Positions 42,551 to 51,535 of a stretch of 64,000 nucleotides of DNA are shown one piece after another. The stretch is taken from the NCBI GenBank assembly GCA_965204215.1, contig CBDBDZ010000014.1, positions 1,302,001 to 1,366,000 on the forward strand, written 5' to 3'. The notes below the pieces were generated by a model, which saw only the letters and a program-made list of their open reading frames with translations, was not told where the DNA came from and did no database searches. The first letter of the stretch is position 1. Every line of letters starts with the position of its first letter. The position numbers and the translations under genes are program-made. This stretch comes from CBDBDZ01 sp965204215. Lineage in GTDB: Bacteria > Pseudomonadota > Gammaproteobacteria > Pseudomonadales > GM7GCV1.

Positions 42551-45124
42551 ATGATAAGAGACTATAACCCACAAGAAGTCGAAGCTGCGGCTCAGCAATA
42601 TTGGCAAGAAGCGAATCAATTTGAAGTCAGTGAAGATAGCAGTAAAGAAAAATTTTATTGTTTGGCAATGTTTCCATACCCCAGCGGTAAATTGCATATG
42701 GGACATGTTCGCAATTACACAATAAGTGATGTAATAAGCCGCTTTCAAATCATGCTGGGTAAGAATGTGTTACACCCTATGGGTTGGGATGCTTTTGGAC
42801 TGCCAGCAGAAAACGCCGCTGTACAAAATAAAACGGCTCCAGCTAAATGGACCTACGGTAATATTGAATATATGAAACGGCAACTCAATAGACTGGGGTT
42901 TGGTTTTGACTGGTCACGTGAACTCGCCACCTGTAAGTCAGATTACTACCTCTGGGAACAATGGTTTTTTACCCGTCTGTTTGAAAAAGGGCTCGTTTAC
43001 AAAAAAATGGCAATAGTAAACTGGGATCCGGTTGATCAAACTGTATTAGCAAATGAGCAAGTAATTGATGGCCGCGGCTGGCGTTCTGGTGCTGTTGTTG
43101 AACGCAAGGAAATACCTCAATGGTTTATTAAAATTACTGATTATGCTGAACAACTGCTTAATGATTTGGACCATCTTAAAGGCTGGCCTGAACAAGTCGT
43201 ACAAATGCAACGTAACTGGATTGGTAAAAGCAAAGGCATGGAAATAGATTTTGATTTAGAGCAGTCAACAGCAGCTTACAGCCGGCTAAGAGTCTATACC
43301 ACCAGGCCCGATACCTTAATGGGTGTAACCTATATAGCAATAGCGCCAGAACATCCTGTCAGTTTACACCTTGCAGAAACAAATAACGAATTACAACAAT
43401 TTATTACAGAATGCAAACAAAGTGCCTCGTCAGAAGCTGCTATTGCCAAACAAGAGAAAAAGGGCTGCGCCACAGGCATTAATGTGTGCCACCCCATTAC
43501 GGGTGAATTATTGCCTGTATGGGTTGGTAATTTTGTGTTAATGGAATACGGTCACGGCGCGGTAATGTCAGTGCCGGCTCATGATCAACGTGATTGGGGA
43601 TTTGCCAGACGCTACAACCTGCCCATTATTCAGGTTATTGAGTCAAATATTGATGTCTCAACAGATACAGCAGCTATTGTTGAACGCGGTAAGCTGATTA
43701 ATTCAGCTCAATTTAACGGGATGGATTTTGAAACAGCTTTTGCAGCAATAACAGAGATATTGGAACAAGCAGGAAAGGGCAATGCAACAGTACAATACCG
43801 CTTGCGTGACTGGGGTGTTTCAAGGCAGCGTTACTGGGGAGCTCCTATTCCCATGTTAAAGCTGGATAGTGGTGAAGATATTGCCGTTCCTGCCAATCGC
43901 TTGCCTGTGCTGTTACCTGAAGATGTGATAATGGATGGGATTAATTCCCCGATTAAGCAAGATGTCAGTTGGCGACAAACAGATTATAATGGTCAAGCAG
44001 CAGAGCGTGAAACAGATACCTTTGACACCTTTATGGAATCATCGTGGTACTACGCTCGCTATACCTGTCCTGATTACAATGAGGCAATGCTTGATACTGA
44101 CAAAGCCAATTACTGGTTGCCGGTAGATCAATATGTAGGTGGTATCGAACACGCTATTTTACATTTGCTCTACGCTCGTTTTTTCCACAAACTAATGCGC
44201 GATGAAGGCATGGTAAATAGCGACGAGCCTTTCAAACGCCTGCTTTGTCAAGGCATGGTATTAGCCAATTCCTATAGCTATGAAGAGCAAGGCACTAAAC
44301 AATGGATCAAGCCTGAATCAGTAGAACTGCAACACGATGCTAAAGGTAAAGTGATAGCTGCTATAGAGAAATCATCAGGTAAAAAGTTGAATATTGAAGG
44401 CATGACAAAAATGTCCAAGTCAAAAAATAACGGTGTAGACCCACAACAAGCTATAGAACAATACGGAGCTGATAGTGTACGCTTGTTTATTATGTTTGCA
44501 GCACCACCAGAACAAACTTTGGAATGGTCGGAAAGTGGGCTACAAGGCGCGTGGCGGTTTTTGCGTAGGCTCTGGTCAACTTGTCAACAATATGCTAATG
44601 TAAAGAACTTACAAGAAATAGAAATATCTGCAATCCATAAAGGTTTGCGCCGCAAAACACATGAAACCATTAACAAAGTTAGCGACGATTATCAACGCCG
44701 TCAAACCTATAACACCGCTATAGCCGCAGTGATGGAACTGCTAAATCAAACCCGAACAATACTGGATAAGGAAGGTGCCACCGCTGCCGTAGGTGAAGCA
44801 TTAAATACAACGCTATTATTGTTAAACCCTGTTGCGCCCCATATTTGCCATCAGCTTTGGAGCGATTTGGGCAATTCAGGTAATATTGCTATTCAGCCCT
44901 GGCCAGAAGTGGATAGCAGCGCCTTAAGTGTCGATACTATTACTTATGTATTACAGGTTAATGGCAAATTACGCAGCAAAATAGAGGTGGCAGCAGGTAG
45001 CGCCCAATCAAGCGTCGAAGAACAAGCAAAAGCTGATAGCAACATTGTGACCTGGCTGGAAAGCAAGCAAATTGTCAAAGTGATTTTTGTACCCAATAAA
45101 CTGGTTAATATTGTTGTGCAGTGA
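42551..45124 (+). CDS. leuS: Leucyl-tRNA synthetase
   Basis: LeuRS charges tRNA-Leu. The class I signatures are HMGH (in PYPSGKLHMGH) at 49-52 and KMSKS at 620-624. The editing domain (about 225-420) has the TTRPDTLMGVTY and VPAHDQRDWGFA segments, and WDAFGLPAENAA is also conserved. I placed the start at the ATG at 42551 (MIRDYNPQEVEAAAQQYW); a TTG at 42533 would add six residues. The length of 857 is normal. It is followed by lptE and holA, the usual gammaproteobacterial order. Confidence 0.95.
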   Translation: MIRDYNPQEVEAAAQQYWQEANQFEVSEDSSKEKFYCLAMFPYPSGKLHMGHVRNYTISDVISRFQIMLGKNVLHPMGWDAFGLPAENAAVQNKTAPAKWTYGNIEYMKRQLNRLGFGFDWSRELATCKSDYYLWEQWFFTRLFEKGLVYKKMAIVNWDPVDQTVLANEQVIDGRGWRSGAVVERKEIPQWFIKITDYAEQLLNDLDHLKGWPEQVVQMQRNWIGKSKGMEIDFDLEQSTAAYSRLRVYTTRPDTLMGVTYIAIAPEHPVSLHLAETNNELQQFITECKQSASSEAAIAKQEKKGCATGINVCHPITGELLPVWVGNFVLMEYGHGAVMSVPAHDQRDWGFARRYNLPIIQVIESNIDVSTDTAAIVERGKLINSAQFNGMDFETAFAAITEILEQAGKGNATVQYRLRDWGVSRQRYWGAPIPMLKLDSGEDIAVPANRLPVLLPEDVIMDGINSPIKQDVSWRQTDYNGQAAERETDTFDTFMESSWYYARYTCPDYNEAMLDTDKANYWLPVDQYVGGIEHAILHLLYARFFHKLMRDEGMVNSDEPFKRLLCQGMVLANSYSYEEQGTKQWIKPESVELQHDAKGKVIAAIEKSSGKKLNIEGMTKMSKSKNNGVDPQQAIEQYGADSVRLFIMFAAPPEQTLEWSESGLQGAWRFLRRLWSTCQQYANVKNLQEIEISAIHKGLRRKTHETINKVSDDYQRRQTYNTAIAAVMELLNQTRTILDKEGATAAVGEALNTTLLLLNPVAPHICHQLWSDLGNSGNIAIQPWPEVDSSALSVDTITYVLQVNGKLRSKIEVAAGSAQSSVEEQAKADSNIVTWLESKQIVKVIFVPNKLVNIVVQ

Positions 45125-45173
45125 TACTATTCCTAAAAAATATTAGCATGACACTAAATATTCGTGATTGGTA
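45125..45173. mobile_element. 49-bp deleted copy of the 145-bp MITE between leuS and lptE
   Basis: The left part TACTATTCCTAAAAAATATT and the right part CACTAAATATTCGTGATTGG match both ends of the 42155-42299 MITE, with the inner hairpin deleted. The flanks are TGA on both sides (45122-45124, which is the leuS stop codon, and 45174-45176). Its final A together with the TG of the duplication forms the ATG of lptE. Confidence 0.8.
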
Positions 45174-45676
45174 TGAAACGGTTAATTAATATTTGTCTCA
45201 TTTTTTCGTTTTTACTGCTGACTGGTTGCGGCTGGCAGTTTCGCGGTGCTGGAACTAACCAGCAGTACGACAATATTTTTATTGAACTGTCAACACCGCA
45301 GTATCTAAACTCGCAGCAGCAGAACTTTGTTGAGCAATTAACACTATTTATTCAGCGCAATAACTCGCCTCAAGCGCCAACGCATTATCAATTGACACTG
45401 GGCAATTATTGGATCGAAACACGCAATAATTCACTAAGTAGCAGTAATACAGTACGGCAGCGTATCTTGTCAGCCAACTTGACTTATATAGTTAATGGTA
45501 ATACTTATGAACATAACGCTCAGCGTTACTACTTTGAAAACGAGGAGAATGTACTGGCATCTGAAAACGAAAAACAGCGTTTGTTAAAATCACTTAATGA
45601 CGAGTTAAGCCGTGCGGTATGGAGGCAAATCCAGCTTCTGCAACAATTGTCGACAACTTCTGAAATTACTCAATAA
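45173..45676 (+). CDS. lptE: LPS-assembly lipoprotein LptE
   Basis: LptE plugs the LptD barrel and helps place lipopolysaccharide in the outer membrane. The 167-residue precursor has a lipoprotein signal (LINICLIFSFLLLTGC, acylation Cys near 20) followed by the typical GWQFRGAG, and the later SANLTYIVNG and DELSRAVWRQIQLL segments. I chose the ATG at 45173; an alternative GTG-type start 9 bases upstream lies inside the MITE remnant. It is in the leuS-lptE-holA order and ends two bases before holA. Confidence 0.88.
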   Translation: MKRLINICLIFSFLLLTGCGWQFRGAGTNQQYDNIFIELSTPQYLNSQQQNFVEQLTLFIQRNNSPQAPTHYQLTLGNYWIETRNNSLSSSNTVRQRILSANLTYIVNGNTYEHNAQRYYFENEENVLASENEKQRLLKSLNDELSRAVWRQIQLLQQLSTTSEITQ

Positions 45677-45678
45677 CA

Positions 45679-46758
45679 ATGGATTTGCGTTTAGAACAAC
45701 TCGACGATCACCTGGCGCAAAACCAGTTATTACCTGTTTATATTGTGCATGGTAATGAACCTCTATTGCACCAGGAAGCGCTGGATAAAATTCGGCAAAG
45801 CGCAGCGGCTCAAGGTTATACGGAGCGCAAACAGTTTCACGTTGACCAATATTTTGATTGGGATACGCTTACTGTTGAATCACAGTCGATGTCACTATTT
45901 GCTGAACACAAAATTATTGAATTGCGAATGCCCAAAGGTAAACCTGGTAGTACAGGTTCAAAAGCCTTACTGGAGTACTGCAATCATATACCTGAAGACC
46001 AGTTACTCATTGTCGCTATCGAAACCCTGGAAGCTCCCAGTAAGTCGAGTAAATGGTTTAAGGCATTAACCCAAAAGGGGGCGAACATTACAATATGGCA
46101 GATTAACGGGCAAAACCTGGAGCGCTGGATACGCCAACGCTGTCAACAATCGCAATTAACCATTGAAAATGAAGCCTTAACCATACTTTGCCAACATATT
46201 GAAGGCAACTTGTTGGCGGCGCATCAGGCACTGGAAAAAATAAAACTGGAACGTGATGCCAGGGCGCAGGAAACCTTGCATATAACAATGGATATGATAC
46301 AACAGCGTATTAGTGATAGCGCGCGTTTTAACGTCTATCAGCTAGTAGATAAAGCATTACAGGGTAGTGCTCAGGAAGCCAGGCGTATTTTACAATCCTT
46401 AAAGTTGGAAGGTTCCAGTACGCTTGCTATCATCGCGCCACTAACAGCAGAAGTTCAACGCCTGCTATTATTGTCAAACAAACAAAAAAGCGGTGAACAT
46501 TTAGATGATAAAACATTAATGCAAAACGGTATATGGAAAAGCCGTCAACCTGTTGTGCTAGGTGCAATCAAACGTCTTTCTTATAATCAATTGCAAATCA
46601 TACATCGACAAGTTAAACACCTGGACAATGCAGCCAAAGGTCTGTTGAAAATGGATGTGTGGTTAGAAATTGATATACTCATCTGCATGTTAGTGGGTAT
46701 GCAACTGCATGATAAAACCACGCAAAAGCTCTGTTTGCAGCGCTATTACCAGAGATGA
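45679..46758 (+). CDS. holA: DNA polymerase III delta subunit
   Basis: HolA opens the sliding clamp in the clamp loader. The 359-residue protein has the family N-terminus (LLPVYIVHGNEPLLHQEALDKIR), the IIELRMPKGKPG segment, IWQINGQNLERWI, CQHIEGNLLAAHQALEKI and the collar-domain WLEIDILICM near the C-terminus. The conserved domain order and length are normal. Its TGA overlaps the ATG of pyrC (ATGA). Confidence 0.93.
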   Translation: MDLRLEQLDDHLAQNQLLPVYIVHGNEPLLHQEALDKIRQSAAAQGYTERKQFHVDQYFDWDTLTVESQSMSLFAEHKIIELRMPKGKPGSTGSKALLEYCNHIPEDQLLIVAIETLEAPSKSSKWFKALTQKGANITIWQINGQNLERWIRQRCQQSQLTIENEALTILCQHIEGNLLAAHQALEKIKLERDARAQETLHITMDMIQQRISDSARFNVYQLVDKALQGSAQEARRILQSLKLEGSSTLAIIAPLTAEVQRLLLLSNKQKSGEHLDDKTLMQNGIWKSRQPVVLGAIKRLSYNQLQIIHRQVKHLDNAAKGLLKMDVWLEIDILICMLVGMQLHDKTTQKLCLQRYYQR

Positions 46759-47783
46759 AAACATTAACCATAACCCAACCAGACGATTGGCACATTCATT
46801 TGCGCGACGGGCAGGCATTGGCTCATACTGTTGCCGCGGTTAGTGAGCATTTTGCTCGGGCTATTGTTATGCCTAATTTAGCGCCACCAGTCACTAATGT
46901 AATTATGGCATTGGATTATTATCAGCGTATCAAAAATATCAACCCGAATTTTGAACCTTTGATGACACTGTATCTCACAGATGATACAACAGAACAGGAT
47001 ATTGTGCAGGCGGCATCGGCAAAACAGGTACAGGCAATTAAATTATATCCCGCTGGCGCAACGACCAATTCAGCCTATGGTGTAAGTGATATCAACAAGC
47101 GTTACCGCATATTGGAGGCAATGCAAACTTATAATGTTCCATTGTTGGTTCACGCCGAAGTTGTTGAAGATACTGTGGATATTTTTGACAGAGAAGCGGT
47201 ATTTATCGAGCGTTACTTAAACGATATTGTCAAACAGTTCCCACAACTGCGTGTGGTGGTAGAACATATCACCACTAAAGATGCGGTTGATTTTGTTTCA
47301 GCACAACAAACAGGGCAGGTGGCGGCAACCATAACACCACAGCATTTATTGTTTAATCGTAATCATTTATTGGTGGGGGGTATCAAGCCCCATTTTTATT
47401 GCTTACCTGTCTTAAAACGCAACAGTCACCAGCAGGCATTGATAACTGCCGCTGTATCGGGCAGCCCCCAATTCTTTTTAGGTAGCGATTCAGCGCCCCA
47501 TGTTAAATCGCAAAAAGAATCAGCCTGTGGTTGTGCGGGTTGTTACAGCGCGAATCATACGTTACAACTCTACTCCATGGCATTTGAGCAAGCTGGTGCA
47601 TTGGATAAACTGGAAGGTTTTACATCATTTTATGGTGCAGATTTTTATCAATTATCGCGCAATACAAAGAAAATACAACTAACGCAGCACCCCTACATTG
47701 TGAAAGACAGTATGCCGTTGGGTAGCTCGAGTGTCGTACCCTTACTGGCAGGTTGCGACCTGGGTTGGAGCGTTGTAACCTGA
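46755..47783 (+). CDS. pyrC: Dihydroorotase
   Basis: PyrC closes carbamoyl aspartate to dihydroorotate in pyrimidine synthesis. The zinc ligands HIHLRDG lie at about 15-21, the carboxylated lysine in IKLYPAGATTNS near 97, with later LVHAEV, VEHITTKDAV and LGSDSAPH supplying His and Asp ligands. The 342 residues and motif set are of the short E. coli-type (class II) dihydroorotase. It is coupled to holA and to rnt by overlapping stop and start codons. Confidence 0.95.
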   Translation: MKTLTITQPDDWHIHLRDGQALAHTVAAVSEHFARAIVMPNLAPPVTNVIMALDYYQRIKNINPNFEPLMTLYLTDDTTEQDIVQAASAKQVQAIKLYPAGATTNSAYGVSDINKRYRILEAMQTYNVPLLVHAEVVEDTVDIFDREAVFIERYLNDIVKQFPQLRVVVEHITTKDAVDFVSAQQTGQVAATITPQHLLFNRNHLLVGGIKPHFYCLPVLKRNSHQQALITAAVSGSPQFFLGSDSAPHVKSQKESACGCAGCYSANHTLQLYSMAFEQAGALDKLEGFTSFYGADFYQLSRNTKKIQLTQHPYIVKDSMPLGSSSVVPLLAGCDLGWSVVT

Positions 47784-48388
47784 TGCAAATTAAAGATCGT
47801 TTTCGGGGGTTTCTACCCGTTATTATTGATGTAGAAACCGCAGGCTTTAATGCCGAGACAGATGCGCTGTTACAAGTAGCTGCTGTCACATTGAAGCTGG
47901 ATAATCAAAATAATTTTAAAATTCATTCAAGTGAGTCTTTTAATATCAGACCTTTTGATGGTGCAAATATCGAACCCAAAGCACTGGAGTTTAATAGTAT
48001 CAAAAATCCGTTTGATGAAAACAGAAATCTCTACAGTGAAAAAGATGCATTAAAAGCCCTGTTTCAACCCATCCGCCAGCAAGTCAAATTATACGGCTGT
48101 AGCAGAGCAGTTATGGTGGCGCACAATGCACATTTTGATTTGACCTTTATCAATGCTGCCTGTAAGCGTCAAAATTATAAACGCAATCCATTTCATCCTT
48201 TTTCATGTTTCGATACCGTATCGTTGGCAGGACTGGCTTACGGGCAAACTGTATTATCCAGGGCTTGCCAAATAGCGGGTTTAGGGTTTGATAATAGTCA
48301 AGCTCATAATGCATTGTACGATGCTGAAAAAACTGCACAATTATTTTGTGTTATAACCAATCAATGGAAGTTGGAAAACAAATATTGA
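47783..48388 (+). CDS. rnt: Ribonuclease T
   Basis: RNase T trims the 3' ends of tRNAs and other stable RNAs. The DEDDh exonuclease residues are visible: VIIDVETAGFN (Asp, Glu) near 14-24, AHNAHFDLTF (Asp) near 114-123, and the final GFDNSQAHNALYDAEKTAQL (His, Asp) near 172-191. The ATG at 47783 shares one base with the pyrC TGA, giving 201 residues. A longer frame to 47753 would overlap pyrC by 31 bases and is less likely. Confidence 0.93.
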   Translation: MQIKDRFRGFLPVIIDVETAGFNAETDALLQVAAVTLKLDNQNNFKIHSSESFNIRPFDGANIEPKALEFNSIKNPFDENRNLYSEKDALKALFQPIRQQVKLYGCSRAVMVAHNAHFDLTFINAACKRQNYKRNPFHPFSCFDTVSLAGLAYGQTVLSRACQIAGLGFDNSQAHNALYDAEKTAQLFCVITNQWKLENKY

Positions 48389-48397
48389 GATATTTGG

Positions 48398-48434
48398 CAA
48401 TAAAATACGCAGGAGCGATACTTTATTGGCAGGT
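48398..48434 (-). repeat. Element C remnant (first hairpin and end)
   Basis: CAATAAAATACGCAGGAGCG and the pairing ATACTTTATTG form the element-C stem, followed by the same end (CAGGT) and TAATAG flank seen next to copy 2. The other two hairpins are missing. It lies directly after rnt and may stop transcription of the holA-pyrC-rnt run. Confidence 0.7.
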
Positions 48435-48843
48435 TAATAGTGCTATGCTCCTGGTTTAAACACAATATATAGTGGTCTTATGATTTATTTACCTCTTATA
48501 TTATTGTTTAGTCATTTTTTTTAATGTAATATGGGCATTGTACTTATGAATTTTTAACCTAAATTATGCATTAGAAATTGTAGCGAAAACAAAAATGTCA
48601 GTAAAAATAGTAGCTCGTGCAGGGATAATAAGCGGCAGCATAGCAAGTCTGTGCTGAGCATTATGTTTTGAGCAAGTTGATGTTTTGAACATCTTTTTGG
48701 GATGTAGCAGGTTGCTGGTGTATAATCTGGATCTAAGCTTTTCAATAAAGTCTACACACTTATTTATTCAGTCTTTGAAAACAAAAAATAAAACTATAAA
48801 AGGATTTTCGTCAATTCATGGCTTTGTCACCAGCACTTTTTTT

Positions 48844-48984
48844 ATGCTGTTGATAAGGATTGTTATTTGCTTTATTTTTTTGTTTTCCATGCAGCTTCAT
48901 TCGCAGAGTAACGCTACGACAGTTGTTACCTTCCTCGGTACTGTCACTGAGATTGTAGAACCTACAGGCGGCAACTTTTTCTGA
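48844..48984 (+). CDS. Possible short secreted peptide or N-terminal fragment
   Basis: The 46-residue frame from the ATG at 48844 starts with a strong signal sequence (LLIRIVICFIFLFSMQLHSQS) and then NATTVVTFLGTVTEIVEPTGGNFF. It ends about 50 bases before the giant gene. It may be a real small exported peptide or the remnant of a larger surface protein. A longer version starting at 48685 adds no recognisable sequence. Confidence 0.35.
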   Translation: MLLIRIVICFIFLFSMQLHSQSNATTVVTFLGTVTEIVEPTGGNFF

Positions 48985-49035
48985 GGAAGTCGTGAAATTT
49001 TTAAACCCTGCCAGGTTAAAGGAATAATTCCCTAT

Positions 49036-51183
49036 ATGAATAAGCTAATATTTCTATCCACTTGGGTTGCGAAACTCTGCCTTTTGTATCTTCTGGAAAT
49101 GACTCAGGCTTATGCTCAGACGACTGAGGTGTTCCGTCAGGACTTTGGTGAGGGTACCACTGCCGTTGATGTGTCTGCATTTTCTGGCTTGGAGGCATTT
49201 ATAGTGCAATTTACTGCGGTCCCAAGTTTTGTGACTACTGGCTATGCGATACGCGATGAACTTAACTTTAGTGGGGGAGCCATGGCTAATGAGGACTTTA
49301 CACCTGGAGATACGAATGGGCGCATGTTATTTGTCAATCCGGACACAGGAGCTACTGTGAATCAGGTAATATTTGCCCTGGCACTTGATAATCTATGTGC
49401 TAATACTACATTTACTCTCAGCTACCAGATTGTTTCTTTGTTTAACGGAACAAACCCTAATATTCTTGGCAATATTCGCCTTTTAAATCCGGGTGCTGCC
49501 CTTAACAGCACAACAGGTAATTTAATTGCCACTGTAGGAGGGGTGAATATTCCCTACACGGCTAATAACAATGGAGGCAATGTAATTGATCCTGATGAGT
49601 ACATTACACAAGCAGTAACTTTTACGACTCCTAGTCTGGGTGGTCCGACACTGTCAGCAGTGCTTCAACTTGTGCAAAACCAAGCTTTGGTTGCTCTAGG
49701 TAATGATAGTGGGATAGATCATTTTATAATGACAGCAAATCAGGCTGATATCTGCCTGGCGGCGACCAATACAGTTAGCGTCGAGAGTTCTCCAGCGGTT
49801 GCCAATAATGCCGATACGGTGCCTATCACGGCTGCTGTTACTGGTCTGGCTAATTCCGCTGGTAATGGTGTCACTGTTACATTTGACTTTGAACCAGCGA
49901 CTTCATCGGCAGGTAGCAGTGCATCCTGTGTTACTGACAGTAGCGGTATGTGCAGTGTTAATGTGACTTCTTCGGTAGCAGGTACCTTCAGTGTAACGGC
50001 GTCGTTTGAGTCTACGGTGCTGGATACAGGTACATTCACCTTTGAAAATACTATCGATTTTACGCTTGCGCAGACGACGGTTAATTTAACAGAGGATGAA
50101 GATGCTATTGATCGTTTCACCATAGATATTACCAATGTCAGTAGCGTATCGGGTGGGGTAGGTACGTTTTCGGTGGCAATTGCCTCAGGTTCTATTTTCG
50201 CAACGACGAATACAGAACCCGAAGTGTCTTTTGATAATGTTGAAGTTATAACTTCGAGCAACTTATCCACAGCGCAAACAGCCACATTATATTTTACGGT
50301 CAAGCCAGATACTTTCGGTACTGGTGTTTTGAGAGTCACCTTAACGCAAGGGGCAGAGCAAATACAACAAGATGTCACAGTCAATGTCACGCAGGCAGGC
50401 AATGCACCGGTTATTGTTGCGTCTTTCCCGTTTGCTGGCGTTGTCACCAATCCGAGAGTTTTTGGTGGTAACATTTACGGACTTAATACCACAGCACAGG
50501 GTTGGTTTACTCATAGAAATCAGGTGACTGCCATTGCCGGCGCAAATGGTGATATGCTGACCATTTATAGCGATGAAGAGAATGGTTTTATAGCGAATAA
50601 TTATGCCTCTGGGCTTTTTATTGGCATCACTGAAGGTGTTAATGGTGCAAGCAGAAACGGTGCAAATGCAGAGTGGTATTGGCTGGCTGAAGGTACAGAA
50701 CTATTCGCTAGAGGTGATAACATTAGAAATTCATCTGATGTAGCACCCGGGTTTTATTTTCCTGGTGGTCTTATAAATGATTTTGATTCTAATGCTAGTG
50801 GAACTGATGGAAGTAACGGCCCTTTTGCGGTGATTTATTCTAATGCTAATAATTGGGGAGATATATTTGAGGGTAATAACCGAAGTGCAGTCTATGAGTT
50901 CCAGGGTGCAGGTACTGCGCTAAGTAGTATTGTTGCCAGTAGCAGCGTTAATGAAGACAGCGGGCAAATAACGGTTATTACCCTCTCAGGAGCTGATCTG
51001 GATGGTGATAGCTTAAGCTGGAGTGCAAGCAGTGACTCTGGTAGTGTTAGTCTGGGCACCCCCACGCTTAGTGTGGCAGGGTTATCAGGTGATATTCCTG
51101 TGAATTTTACACCTGCCTCAATTTTTCAGGTACAGCTACCATTACTGTTACCTTGTCGGCTAATGCAGATGCAACCTCAGTGA
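49036..51183 (+). CDS. Giant secreted adhesin-like protein, 5' part up to a frameshift
   Basis: The frame encodes a signal peptide (residues 1-27, ending AYA), a unique N-terminal domain to about 240, an invasin-type Ig-like domain (245-338, TNTVSVESSPAVANN and GVTVTFDFEP), a second Ig-like domain (341-455, FTLAQTTVNLTEDEDAIDRF), a C-type-lectin-like domain (about 459-623, with GDMLTIYSDEENGFI, FIGITEG, EWYWLAEGTEL and SAVYEFQ) and the start of a cadherin-like domain (DADGD-type calcium motif in GADLDGDSLSW). Near base 51118 one C is missing compared with the duplicate module, so the frame leaves the conserved sequence and stops at 51181. The protein continues in the next entry. Confidence 0.85.
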   Translation: MNKLIFLSTWVAKLCLLYLLEMTQAYAQTTEVFRQDFGEGTTAVDVSAFSGLEAFIVQFTAVPSFVTTGYAIRDELNFSGGAMANEDFTPGDTNGRMLFVNPDTGATVNQVIFALALDNLCANTTFTLSYQIVSLFNGTNPNILGNIRLLNPGAALNSTTGNLIATVGGVNIPYTANNNGGNVIDPDEYITQAVTFTTPSLGGPTLSAVLQLVQNQALVALGNDSGIDHFIMTANQADICLAATNTVSVESSPAVANNADTVPITAAVTGLANSAGNGVTVTFDFEPATSSAGSSASCVTDSSGMCSVNVTSSVAGTFSVTASFESTVLDTGTFTFENTIDFTLAQTTVNLTEDEDAIDRFTIDITNVSSVSGGVGTFSVAIASGSIFATTNTEPEVSFDNVEVITSSNLSTAQTATLYFTVKPDTFGTGVLRVTLTQGAEQIQQDVTVNVTQAGNAPVIVASFPFAGVVTNPRVFGGNIYGLNTTAQGWFTHRNQVTAIAGANGDMLTIYSDEENGFIANNYASGLFIGITEGVNGASRNGANAEWYWLAEGTELFARGDNIRNSSDVAPGFYFPGGLINDFDSNASGTDGSNGPFAVIYSNANNWGDIFEGNNRSAVYEFQGAGTALSSIVASSSVNEDSGQITVITLSGADLDGDSLSWSASSDSGSVSLGTPTLSVAGLSGDIPVNFTPASIFQVQLPLLLPCRLMQMQPQ

Positions 51184-51535
51184 CAGTGAGCGTAACAGTC
51201 AATGAGGTAAATGATGAACCCTCTTTCACAGTGGGCAATGCCATCACACGAAGTGCGGATACCAACCCTCAAACAGTAACGGCTTTTATTACCGATGCAA
51301 CGCCTGTGGAAGCAGGTCAGACTCTGGCATTCATTGTCAGCAACAATAATAACAGTCTTTTTTCGAGCCAACCGGCAATTGATGCCAATGGCACATTGAG
51401 CTTTACGTTTGCCAGCGATGCAGCAGGCAGCGCAACGGTTTCAGTAGTTTTGATGGATAATGGCGGTACGGCTAATGGTGGGGATAACCTTTCCGATGCT
51501 CAAAGCTTTGTGATTACGGCTGCGGGGCCGCCTGC
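50058..51535 (+). repeat. Module repeat M, copy 1 (Ig-like, lectin-like, cadherin-like)
   Basis: This segment of about 1.48 kb is followed directly by a second copy at 51536-53013. The outer parts are nearly identical at the base level. The central lectin-like part (about 50500-50890) is much more different. The one-base deletion that breaks the gene is in this copy. Confidence 0.85.

Larger units (their letters stand above)
48389..49035. other. Spacer of about 650 bases before the giant gene
   Basis: It holds an element-C hairpin remnant (48398-48434) 10 bases after rnt, a damaged palindrome half (48556-48576), another (48719-48739), and one possible short secreted-peptide frame (48844-48984). 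The promoter of the giant gene should lie here; I see no convincing -35/-10 pair. An AGGA motif precedes the ATG at 49036 by about 13 bases. Confidence 0.6.

Noticed and set aside
48554..48745. A 63-residue minus-strand frame before the giant gene
   Set aside because: It crosses two palindrome fragments, has no recognisable domain and no ribosome binding site.
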